NCBI RefSeq assembly: GCF_024508665.1
Contig: NZ_JANINP010000006.1
Span: 1,044,001-1,108,000, forward strand
Direction: 5' to 3'
Origin: Sphingomonas sp.
GTDB lineage: Bacteria > Pseudomonadota > Alphaproteobacteria > Sphingomonadales > Sphingomonadaceae
DNA length: 64,000 nucleotides
Part shown: in pieces, positions 28,726 through 35,865 of the stretch
Position numbering within the stretch: the first letter of the stretch is position 1
Layout of the letters: every line of letters begins with the position of its first letter
Translations under genes and position numbers: made by a program
The notes under the pieces: generated by a model
The model's database searches: none
The model's input: only the letters and a program-made list of their open reading frames with translations
What the model was told of the DNA's origin: nothing

Positions 28726-29055
28726 GAACGGCCTTTCGAAAGCGGGATGCCGGGAATGTCCGCGCCGATAGCAAGCGCCGTCCCGACCCTCAATCGCCTT
28801 TGCGGGACGGCCACGGGAAACGTGCCGCTTCTGCGCACTGTGGTGCCGAAGTGACGGTTCCCAAAAATCGTGAGTCAGCTCGTCGCAATCAGCGCACAAC
28901 TCCGCGACGACCTGCGCCAATCACGGGACAAACCGGCCCTTCACATCAACAATTTCGGACCCATATCGAAAATCGAATGTTCTATTTGAGCAATTCGCAT
29001 GGGGTGGTGAACAACCGCTTCGCAGAAACAGGTCGAAAACGCAAGGAGATTTGCC
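28726..29055. other. 330 nt intergenic region between divergent purB and EF-hand gene
   Basis: It holds both promoters. Seen in it: the hairpin 28777-28811, a small CACG-GGAAA-CGTG repeat after it, an AT-richer stretch (CCATATCGAAAATCGAATG) near 28960-28980, and AAGGAG seven bases before the ATG at 29056. No further ORF or RNA gene was recognised. Confidence 0.6.
28777..28811 (-). promoter_or_regulatory. Hairpin in the purB leader
   Basis: GCCGTCCCG (28777-28785) and CGGGACGGC (28803-28811) are perfect 9 bp arms with a 17 nt loop, 52 nt upstream of the purB start codon. It may be a leader structure or an operator; no known purine riboswitch core was recognised. Confidence 0.5.
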
Positions 29056-29652
29056 ATGCTGAAGCATGTACTATTGGCCAGCGCTGTTATGATTTCTATG
29101 CCTGCACTGGCGCAGAACCAGCCACAGACTGCAACGCCGCAGCCGGATACTAACGCTGCACCGGCGCAACCGCAAACCATGCCGGCTCCGGCGGCGCCGA
29201 CCGCAACCAATCCAGCGCCGCAGACAACGCCGGCGCCGACCACCGCGGCTCCGACCACGCCACCGGCGCCGACCACCGCAGATGCTCAGCCGCAAACCGC
29301 GCCCGCGCCGACCGCGCCTGCCCCCAACGCTCAGGCGGCCAATCCGGCTCCCGCGGATAGCGCCACCGCGGCAGCTACGCCGGCCAATCCGGGCGCGCAG
29401 GTCGCCGATGTCGTCAATGGCGAGTTCGGCACCTACGACAAGAACAAGAACGGCTCGCTGAGCAAGGCCGAGTTCGGCGCGTGGATGACCGCGTTGCGCA
29501 CCAAGGCCGATCCGTCGTTGAAGGACGATGCCGCGAACAAGAGCTGGGTCGCCCAGGCCTTTACCCAGGCCGACACCGACAAGTCCAAGTCGGTTTCGAA
29601 GGACGAACTGACCAATTTCCTCTCGCAGGGCTCGGGTCAAAAGGCGTCGTAA
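29056..29652 (+). CDS. Secreted EF-hand protein with Pro/Ala/Thr-rich linker
   Basis: 198 residues. A signal peptide ends in PALAQ. About 90 residues of low complexity follow (repeats of PAPTTAAPTTPPAPTTADAQ type), then two EF-hands: DKNKNGSLSKAEF at about 134-146 with a full set of loop ligands, and DTDKSKSVSKDEL near 175-187. It probably binds calcium in the periplasm or at the surface. AAGGAG lies seven bases upstream. Similar EF-hand proteins are frequent in sphingomonads; the partner is unknown. Confidence 0.85.
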   Translation: MLKHVLLASAVMISMPALAQNQPQTATPQPDTNAAPAQPQTMPAPAAPTATNPAPQTTPAPTTAAPTTPPAPTTADAQPQTAPAPTAPAPNAQAANPAPADSATAAATPANPGAQVADVVNGEFGTYDKNKNGSLSKAEFGAWMTALRTKADPSLKDDAANKSWVAQAFTQADTDKSKSVSKDELTNFLSQGSGQKAS

Positions 29653-29752
29653 TCTAACTCCGACGACGCCCACGCAGAGGGCCGCCGCGTTTTCCCCTTG
29701 GCGCGGCGGCCCTTTTTCGTGCGCGGCCTTTCCGCCCGGGGGTGCAAACACA

Positions 29753-29788
29753 TTAGTATTGACTAATCGATTAGTATTGGCTAATCGA
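29753..29788 (+). promoter_or_regulatory. Tandem 18 bp operator over the ArsR promoter
   Basis: TTAGTATTGACTAATCGA (29753-29770) is followed without gap by TTAGTATTGGCTAATCGA (29771-29788). Each holds the inverted repeat TTAGT-N4-ACTAA or its one-base variant. TTGACT at 29759-29764 could be the -35 box. The second copy ends 5 nt before the ATG at 29794, leaving no room for a Shine-Dalgarno. Confidence 0.75.
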
Positions 29789-29793
29789 TTCGC

Positions 29794-30123
29794 ATGTTAT
29801 CCGCCATCCCCGTTGACGCCGTGATGCGCGCGCTATCCGATCCGACCCGCCGGGCCGTGTTCGAGCAGGTCGCGCGCCGCGGAGAGGTCAATGTCGCCGA
29901 CCTGACGCGCGCCAGCGGCGTGACCCAGGGCGCGGTTTCGCAGCATCTCAAATCGCTGAAGCTCGCCGGGCTCGTCGCCGAACGCCCGCAGGGGCGGAAA
30001 GTCTTTTACCGCGCGACGCCGGACGGGCTCGCGCCGCTGTTCGACTGGCTGAGCTATTACGACGCCTTCTGGCGCGACCGCCTCGCCAATTTGCATGAAT
30101 TGCTCAAGGAGATCGACCCGTGA
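29794..30123 (+). CDS. ArsR family winged-helix repressor
   Basis: 109 residues. The winged helix is AVFEQVARRGEVNVADLTRA, then GVTQGAVSQHLKSLKLAGLV and the wing RPQGRKVFYRATPDGL. No cysteine pair of the arsenic or zinc sensors is present, so it is the non-metal type often placed before SRPBCC genes. It probably autoregulates through the tandem operator that overlaps its promoter. The mRNA may be leaderless. It overlaps the next gene by four bases (GTGA). Confidence 0.9.
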   Translation: MLSAIPVDAVMRALSDPTRRAVFEQVARRGEVNVADLTRASGVTQGAVSQHLKSLKLAGLVAERPQGRKVFYRATPDGLAPLFDWLSYYDAFWRDRLANLHELLKEIDP

Positions 30124-30602
30124 CCGACACCGTTTTGCACGCCGACACGCGAGAGATCGTGGTCGACGAAGTCTTTCCGCACGCGCCCGAGACGGTGTGG
30201 AAGACACTGGCCACCAGCGCGATGATGGCGCGCTGGCTTAACATGACGCCGACCGGATACGAACCGGTGGTCGGCAACCGCTTCACCTATAAGACCTCTC
30301 CTGCGGGGGCCTGGGACGGGACGATCCAGTGCGAGGTGCTCGAAGTCGTGCCGGGCGAGCGCCTCGCTTATTCGTGGAAGGGCGGGGATGAGGCCAATAC
30401 CGGCTACGGATCGCGGCTCGACACGATCGTCACCTTCACGCTGGAAAAGGTTGATGGCGGCACCCGGTTGCGTGTCGTCCATTCGGGCTTCGTCCTGCCG
30501 CGGAACGAGACCGCCTATCGCAACATGAGCGGCGGCTGGAGCCAGGTCATCGGCCGGATCGGTGCGGTGACCGAGGAAGAGGCCGCAACCCGAGCGCAAT
30601 GA
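30120..30602 (+). CDS. SRPBCC / AHSA1-like domain protein
   Basis: 160 residues from a GTG overlapping the repressor stop. The START/Bet v1-like fold shows VVDEVFPHAPETVWKTLATS, ARWLN, EVLEVVPGERLAYSWKGG and TIVTFTLEKVDGGTRLRVVHSGF, all typical of the Aha1-homology (AHSA1) group. Such proteins hold a hydrophobic ligand; substrate unknown. The coupling to an ArsR repressor and a DUF899 protein is a recurring arrangement. Confidence 0.88.
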   Translation: MTDTVLHADTREIVVDEVFPHAPETVWKTLATSAMMARWLNMTPTGYEPVVGNRFTYKTSPAGAWDGTIQCEVLEVVPGERLAYSWKGGDEANTGYGSRLDTIVTFTLEKVDGGTRLRVVHSGFVLPRNETAYRNMSGGWSQVIGRIGAVTEEEAATRAQ

Positions 30603-30633
30603 ACGTTCGCCTTTCGTGATCGGGAGTATCATC

Positions 30634-31398
30634 ATGCAACAGGACAGCACACTCGCAAACCGCCCGCCGACCGTATCGGCATCCCAATGGACTGCGGCGT
30701 GGGAGCGCATGCTGGTCAAGGAGAAGACCTTCACCCGCGCTCGCGACGCGCTCGCCGCCGAGCGCCGGCGGATGCCGTGGATGCTGGTCGACAAGGATTA
30801 TCGCTTCGACGGACCCAATGGCGCGATGAGCCTGCTCGATCTGTTCGAAGGGCGGCGCCAATTGATCGTCTATCGCGCCTTTTTTGAGCCCGGCGTGTTC
30901 GGCTGGCCCGACCATGGCTGCCGCGGCTGCTCGTTCGGCGCCGATCAGGTCGCGCATCTTGCCCATCTCAATGCGCGCGACACGACGCTCGCTTACGCCT
31001 CTCGCGCGCCGCAGGCCGATATCGCGCGGCTGAAAGCGCGGATGGGATGGGACATGCCCTGGTACACGATCACCGACAGTTTCGACGCGGATTTCGGCGT
31101 GGACGAATGGCACGGCCACAACGTCTTTATTCGCGAGGACGGGCAGATCTTCCGCACCTATTACATCAACAATCGCGGCGACGAGGCGATGGGCACGACC
31201 TGGTCCTATCTCGACGTCACGCCGCTCGGCCGCCAGGAAAGCTGGGAGGATTCGCCCGAGGGCTATCCGCAGACGCCACCCTATAAATGGTGGAACTGGC
31301 ACGACAATTACGAGGCCGAGCAAAACGCGCCGGATCCCAAATGGGTTGAAGTGTCCGATGCCGGCGAGGCGGCGTTCCGCAAGGAGGGCCAGGCGTGA
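30634..31398 (+). CDS. DUF899 family thioredoxin-fold-like protein
   Basis: 254 residues from the ATG at 30634 (GGGAG seven bases upstream; an in-frame GTG at 30616 is weaker). It has the DUF899 pattern: WMLVDKDYRFDGPNGAMSL, LIVYRAFFEP, the Cys pair in GCRGCSF, FDADFGVDEWHGHNVFIRED and TPPYKWWNWHD. The fold is thioredoxin-related, but a redox role is not established. It is the third gene of the ArsR operon. Confidence 0.88.
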   Translation: MQQDSTLANRPPTVSASQWTAAWERMLVKEKTFTRARDALAAERRRMPWMLVDKDYRFDGPNGAMSLLDLFEGRRQLIVYRAFFEPGVFGWPDHGCRGCSFGADQVAHLAHLNARDTTLAYASRAPQADIARLKARMGWDMPWYTITDSFDADFGVDEWHGHNVFIREDGQIFRTYYINNRGDEAMGTTWSYLDVTPLGRQESWEDSPEGYPQTPPYKWWNWHDNYEAEQNAPDPKWVEVSDAGEAAFRKEGQA

Positions 31399-31631
31399 TC
31401 GCCGCGGGCACGGTCGGCGGCGCGGGGTTGGCCAAATGGCTCGGTCTGGCGGCATCGCCGACCTTCGCGGCGATGGCGTTGCTGACGAGCCTCGGCGGCG
31501 GTCCGATCGCGCTATGCTCGGCGACGGCCGGTTTCCCGCTGAGCGGCATGGTGCCGATGTACCTGCTGATGAGCGTCTTCCACGCGACGCCCTGGCTGAA
31601 GCTGGTCGCGGGGCGATCGGAGGCGCGCTGA
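31395..31631 (+). CDS. Small membrane protein, last gene of ArsR operon
   Basis: 78 residues from a GTG overlapping the DUF899 stop by four bases, with AAGGAGG upstream. Two hydrophobic segments are visible (GLAASPTFAAMALLTSLGG and PLSGMVPMYLLMSVFHA). I do not recognise a family. The tight coupling to the DUF899 gene suggests a linked job. Confidence 0.7.
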   Translation: MIAAGTVGGAGLAKWLGLAASPTFAAMALLTSLGGGPIALCSATAGFPLSGMVPMYLLMSVFHATPWLKLVAGRSEAR

Positions 31632-31653
31632 GCGCTTGTGATAAGCTTCTGTC

Positions 31654-31746
31654 GTCATGCCGGCCCTGTGCCGGCATCCACAGTGCCGCAAACCCCAAGC
31701 TGTGGGATGTGCTGCGCGGTGGATGCCGGCACAAGGCCGGCATGAC
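31654..31746. repeat. Palindromic repeat (GTCATGCCGGC ... GCCGGCATGAC)
   Basis: Outer arms GTCATGCCGGCC and AAGGCCGGCATGAC are mirrored, with inner GTGCCGGCATCCAC and GTGGATGCCGGCAC. Same family as 21828-21932 and 42206-42311. It lies after the ArsR operon. Confidence 0.88.
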
Positions 31747-31821
31747 GGGCGAGGCTAGGTGTATGCGATTCGAACAAGATCGGGCTTGCTCGGCAAGATG
31801 TTATGTGATCTCATATCTGAT

Positions 31822-32121
31822 ATGCAGCGTCTGCTACTTTTCGCGATGATGTTGACGGGAGTCGGCTGCTCTCAGTCCCAGCCCCCGCAACCCTCGCTTG
31901 CGAGTATAAAGCGCGTCGTTGCCGTGGCTCAGCAGTTCGCGATCAAGCGCGGCATGGCGAGCGATTGCCACGCGCCGGGCCCGCACGAACATTACAACTA
32001 TAAGAGCGTCGCCGACGCCTGGATTGTCGACATAGTGCCGCCGCCGGGGCGAGGGCAGCTAGTGCGACTCACCGTCAGCAAGGACAATTTCAAAGTCATC
32101 CGGGCTCAGAAGATCGCTTAA
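31822..32121 (+). CDS. Small hypothetical lipoprotein
   Basis: 99 residues from the ATG at 31822, chosen because MQRLLLFAMMLTGVGC makes a clean lipoprotein signal with lipidated Cys at 16. The mature part has SIKRVVAVAQQFAIKRG and VADAWIVDIVPPPGRGQLVR with LTVSKDNFKVI, similar in pattern to PepSY/NTF2-like small periplasmic domains. No family is certain. Its 3' end overlaps the convergent DUF5990 gene by 26 nt. Confidence 0.65.
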   Translation: MQRLLLFAMMLTGVGCSQSQPPQPSLASIKRVVAVAQQFAIKRGMASDCHAPGPHEHYNYKSVADAWIVDIVPPPGRGQLVRLTVSKDNFKVIRAQKIA

Positions 32122-32557
32122 CCACCCAACCCGGCGGCAGGATCGGCACGGTCGCGCAGGCGGGGCTGCCGTCGCGTGCGGTGCCGGCGATATGCGCGGT
32201 CAGGCGCCCGCCCGGCGCCATTGCCTCGATCGATTGCCAGTCGATCGCTCCCAGCGGAACCTTGGCACGGCGCTGCCATGGCGAACCGATCTGACCCGCG
32301 CTTGCGCCGATAGTGATATAGACGAACCGCGCAGCCGGCGGCCCCTGGACGAACGGTCCGAGCAGGCGCGGCCCGCCGGCGTCATTGCTGCCGTGCAGCG
32401 TCACCTCGAAATCGAACACGTGCGCGTCGGTCGAAACATGAACCGGCCCAACCAATGTCGCCTTGGCGCTGGCGCCGCGCCGCAGCGCGAGTGCGACGCC
32501 GGGCACAGGCCGCTCGACCACGATGCGTAGCGGCAGCGCCGATCGTTCAGCCGTCAT
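32096..32557 (-). CDS. DUF5990 family protein
   Basis: 153 residues. The DUF5990 pattern is clear: LPLRIVVERPVPGVALALRRG, VFDFEVTLHG, LLGPFVQGPPAARFVYITIG and the SPWQRRAKVPLGAI end. The function is unknown. It starts 11 nt inside the ankyrin gene's end, so both are probably translated from one mRNA. Its own end overlaps the lipoprotein gene on the other strand. Confidence 0.8.
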   Translation of the reverse strand: MTAERSALPLRIVVERPVPGVALALRRGASAKATLVGPVHVSTDAHVFDFEVTLHGSNDAGGPRLLGPFVQGPPAARFVYITIGASAGQIGSPWQRRAKVPLGAIDWQSIEAMAPGGRLTAHIAGTARDGSPACATVPILPPGWVVKRSSEPG

Positions 32558-34217
32558 GGCGCCAGCTTTCCATCACGTCCGCCGCTTCGTCGAGGTCGCG
32601 CCGCCGCGCCGCTTCGATCGCGGTCTCGCCCTTTTTGTTGCGGATCCGGGGATCGGCGCCATGGCGCAGCAGGATGCGCGCGACGTCGACGGCTTTGTCC
32701 TCGTCATCGGGCAGATGGAAAAGCGGCGTGGGGGTATCGTCCTGCGCCCGCGCGCGGTTGGCTAGCTCGGGCTCGGCGGCGAGCACGGTATCGAGCCGCT
32801 CGGCCAGACCGAGATGGACCAGCGGCCAAAGATCGCGGCTCAATGGCGCGAGCAGCTCGGCCATTCGCGGCCGCCCGAGTACCACCGCCCAACTGAGCGG
32901 TGTTCCGTTCCACTTGCGCTCTCGGCGATCGATCTCTGCGCCCGCGGCGATCAACAGGTTTGCCGCTTCCAACGATCCGGACTGCCCGGCACGGTGCAAC
33001 GGCGTGATGCCTTCATGGTCGCTGCCCCCGACTTCGGCGCCCAGCGACAGCAACAGCGCGATGGCCGGCGCATTGCCGAACTCGGCAGCCGCCAGCAACA
33101 GCGCCGGATTGGCCACCAGCCGCGGGTCGGCCGCGAGCAGCGCCCGCGCGCTCGCTTCGTCGCCGCGCAGGCACGCCGCCCGAAACGCCTGCGCTCCGCT
33201 CAGCGCGACCGGGGCGGCGCCATGACGTTCGAGCAAGGCGGCCATATCGACGAACCCGGACAGTTGCGCCAGCGCATGGACCGGCTGTCCGGTATAAGCG
33301 TGCGGGGTATCGGGGTTGGCGCCGCGCTCCAGCAGCCATGCGGCGCGCGCCAGATGGTTCTGGCCGACGGCATTGCCGAGCAGATAGTCGAGCGGGTTGA
33401 GCGGCTGTCTGCCGCCGATGCGATAGCTGACGGCGTCGCGCCAGCGGTCGGTCACGCCCTGCGCCTCGCAATGCCGCCACAACAGATCGTACCAATAGAC
33501 GTCGGACCCGACGATCGAGATGTTGTAGAGCGCCTGCGTGTCGAACGGCGACGCACCCGCGGCGACCAGCAGGTCGACCAATTCCTCCGCTTGGGGATGG
33601 CTCGATTTGGCGCCTTCGCCCAAGCCGATCGCGCCGGTCACGAGCGTGAAGGAATTGTCCCAGCCATCGTTGAACGAGAAATTCGGGTCGGCGCCCGCCG
33701 CCAGCAACAACCGCGCGATCGCCACGCCGTTGACGGCATCGAGCCGGCCATAGGCGACATAAGCGAGGGCGGTCCAATCCTTGGGTCCACCCGATGCGGC
33801 CGCGACACCGGGATCGCGGGCCAACCGCCGCTCCACCTCTTCGACATCGCCGCACGTGGCGGCGGTGAATACGCTATCGCGAGCGATGACCGGGTGGCGA
33901 TCGACGATCCGCCGCGCGACCGCGGGATCGCCATCCCAGCCGTGCCGTAAAACCTGGCCGAGCCGGTCGGCATAGCTTTGCCGATCGAGCGCGAGATTGG
34001 CGATCGCCGTCTTGAGCGCGACCCAATTCTCGCAGCCATATTCGACCGCCAGTGCCTGGTGTACGTCGCGCAACGCGGGATCGGCGGAGCGTGTCGCACC
34101 GGACTCGCGAAGGCGCGCGATCGCGGCGGCATCGCCCGCGCGAATAGCTTTCAGCCAGCGCTTGGCGTCCTTGCGTAGGGTATCGAGATTGGTCTTGGGC
34201 GTGAGCGTACGACGCAT
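32547..34217 (-). CDS. Ankyrin-repeat protein
   Basis: 556 residues from the ATG at 34217 (GGAAGG six bases upstream; an in-frame start at 34235 also exists). At least six ankyrin-like repeats can be seen: DWTALAYVAYGRLDAVNGVA, GANPDTPHAYTGQPVHAL, HEGITPLHRAGQSGSLEAAN, GTPLSWAVVLGRPRMAELLA and NKKGETAIEAARRRDLDEAA. No enzyme domain or signal peptide is visible. Presumably a cytosolic protein-binding scaffold; partner unknown. Confidence 0.88.
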   Translation of the reverse strand: MRRTLTPKTNLDTLRKDAKRWLKAIRAGDAAAIARLRESGATRSADPALRDVHQALAVEYGCENWVALKTAIANLALDRQSYADRLGQVLRHGWDGDPAVARRIVDRHPVIARDSVFTAATCGDVEEVERRLARDPGVAAASGGPKDWTALAYVAYGRLDAVNGVAIARLLLAAGADPNFSFNDGWDNSFTLVTGAIGLGEGAKSSHPQAEELVDLLVAAGASPFDTQALYNISIVGSDVYWYDLLWRHCEAQGVTDRWRDAVSYRIGGRQPLNPLDYLLGNAVGQNHLARAAWLLERGANPDTPHAYTGQPVHALAQLSGFVDMAALLERHGAAPVALSGAQAFRAACLRGDEASARALLAADPRLVANPALLLAAAEFGNAPAIALLLSLGAEVGGSDHEGITPLHRAGQSGSLEAANLLIAAGAEIDRRERKWNGTPLSWAVVLGRPRMAELLAPLSRDLWPLVHLGLAERLDTVLAAEPELANRARAQDDTPTPLFHLPDDEDKAVDVARILLRHGADPRIRNKKGETAIEAARRRDLDEAADVMESWRHDG

Positions 34218-34490
34218 CGGAAACCTTCCTTCCAAATGCCAGACGTCCGCTTACGAAAGGCCGGAAGAAGGGTTCGTAAGTATCGTTCTCAGCTGGATGG
34301 GAGAAGCTCCCTTGCCGCGGACAGGAGGCGCTCCAGATGCGCTCTGGCCGGGAGTATTGTGGACGCGACCGGGGCTGTCAACGGAGGCGCGTTACGTAAT
34401 AGGATTCGTCGTCGAAAATCGCAGCATAGCTCGGGGCTGGGAATGACGACCTGCCGTTGCGCGGGCTCAACGCGAGGATATTGTCCAGAG

Positions 34491-35060
34491 ATGGCTGAAG
34501 AACGCATTATCGAAGAAATTCGATCGGCGAATGATGTCGCTTATCGAGCCCTCATACTGTTCTGCATTACCGGGCTGGCGGCGGGCGCCGATCGTTCGGA
34601 AATTACCGCGTGGCTTTCCGAACACGATTTGTGGGGGAAGCTCGCGCCGTCCGAGATCGGCTTCATCGACACGCCGAGCCCGACCCATCAACAATTGGTC
34701 AACGCAAGTTGGCTGTCTGAACGCTTGGTTATGATCGTTTGGACGCTCGGGCAATTAGACCAGCTCCCGGCGCCTGATGAGCAATGCGACCTATCGGTCT
34801 TTCAGGACGTGCTGCCCCCATTCGCCGACGTCACCGTGCCGGAATTCGTCGCAACGGCGCGGCTACGATCGCCCGCAGAATTAATTGCGATGGCAGATGA
34901 AACGATGGGCCTTCACTGGGCGGCAAGGGATGCGCAAATCAACGAGCGTCCGCGCGAACAGAACGTCGACCTGGAGATCATCCAGGAGCGCCACCACGCG
35001 ATAAACTGGGTGATCGGTTACGGCGCGCTGGATTGGGATGAGGTCACCACGGACACCTAG
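34491..35060 (+). CDS. DUF4272 family protein
   Basis: 189 residues from the ATG at 34491. The pattern RALILFCITGLAAGADRSEI, WLSEHDLWGKLAPSEIGFID, SWLSERLVMIVWTLGQLD and HHAINWVIGYGALDWDEVTT fits DUF4272, a common family of unknown function (often near polymorphic-toxin genes, but none are seen here). Base use is somewhat less GC-biased than its neighbours (AAATTC, GAATTAATTG), which could mean horizontal origin. The upstream open frame looks non-homologous. Confidence 0.8.
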   Translation: MAEERIIEEIRSANDVAYRALILFCITGLAAGADRSEITAWLSEHDLWGKLAPSEIGFIDTPSPTHQQLVNASWLSERLVMIVWTLGQLDQLPAPDEQCDLSVFQDVLPPFADVTVPEFVATARLRSPAELIAMADETMGLHWAARDAQINERPREQNVDLEIIQERHHAINWVIGYGALDWDEVTTDT

Positions 35061-35087
35061 GTTCAGGCGGGTGTCGCGTCGTCTGCT

Positions 35088-35771
35088 CTAAATCAGCCCC
35101 TGACCCCGCAAGCTGACAAATCCCTTCGTCCCGACGATGATATGATCGTGCACCGCGATCCCCATCTTCTTTCCCGCCTCGACCACCGCGCGCGTCAGGT
35201 CGATATCGGCACGGCTCGGCGACGGATCGCCCGAAGGGTGGTTGTGGACCAGGATGATCGACGCGGACTTCAGGTCGATCGCGCGGCGGATGACTTCGCG
35301 GACATAGACCGGCGCTTCGTCGATCGAGCCTTCGTTCATCAGTTCGTCGCGGATCAGCATGTTACGCGTGTTCAGGTGCAGAACGCGGACGCGTTCGTTG
35401 CCGTGATGCGCCATGTCGGCGCGGAGGTAATCGAGCACCGCTTGCCAGTTGGACAGTAATGGCTTCTCCGCCACTTCCGCCTTGAGCAGACGCAGCGCGG
35501 TCGCCTGGGCGATCTTGAGCGCGGCGACCGACGTTTCGCCCATGCCTTTGACCCGCGCGAGCTCCTCGGGCGCGGCGGTCAGCAGGCCGGCGATCCCGCC
35601 GAATTCGCGCAGTAGGGCATAGGCCAGTGGCTTGGTATCGCGCCGCGGGATGGCGAGCGCGAGCAGATATTCGATCAATTCATGGTCGAGCAGCCCGTCG
35701 GCATCGGCGAGCAGCCGCTGCCGCAATCGGGCGCGATGACCAAGATGATCCGGTTCCGGAACGTCCCCCAT
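35088..35771 (-). CDS. radC: RadC-like JAB1/MPN+ domain protein
   Basis: 227 residues. A UPF0758 N-terminal helix-hairpin region (VKGMGETSVAALKIAQ) precedes a JAMM domain: HxH at H176/H178 with S180 and D189 in VHNHPSGDPSPSRADID, and a Glu upstream at about 147. It is chromosomal and single, so it is the RadC group, which despite its name has no proven repair role. It is divergent from the ydbH-like gene by about 94 nt. Confidence 0.92.
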   Translation of the reverse strand: MGDVPEPDHLGHRARLRQRLLADADGLLDHELIEYLLALAIPRRDTKPLAYALLREFGGIAGLLTAAPEELARVKGMGETSVAALKIAQATALRLLKAEVAEKPLLSNWQAVLDYLRADMAHHGNERVRVLHLNTRNMLIRDELMNEGSIDEAPVYVREVIRRAIDLKSASIILVHNHPSGDPSPSRADIDLTRAVVEAGKKMGIAVHDHIIVGTKGFVSLRGQGLI

Positions 35772-35865
35772 TCTTTACGGGTTAATCGGCGATCCGGAGC
35801 AGCGCAATTGCCCTGGAGCCGCCGCGGCGTGTAGCGTCGCCAGTAATGACGATAACAGGGTGTCG

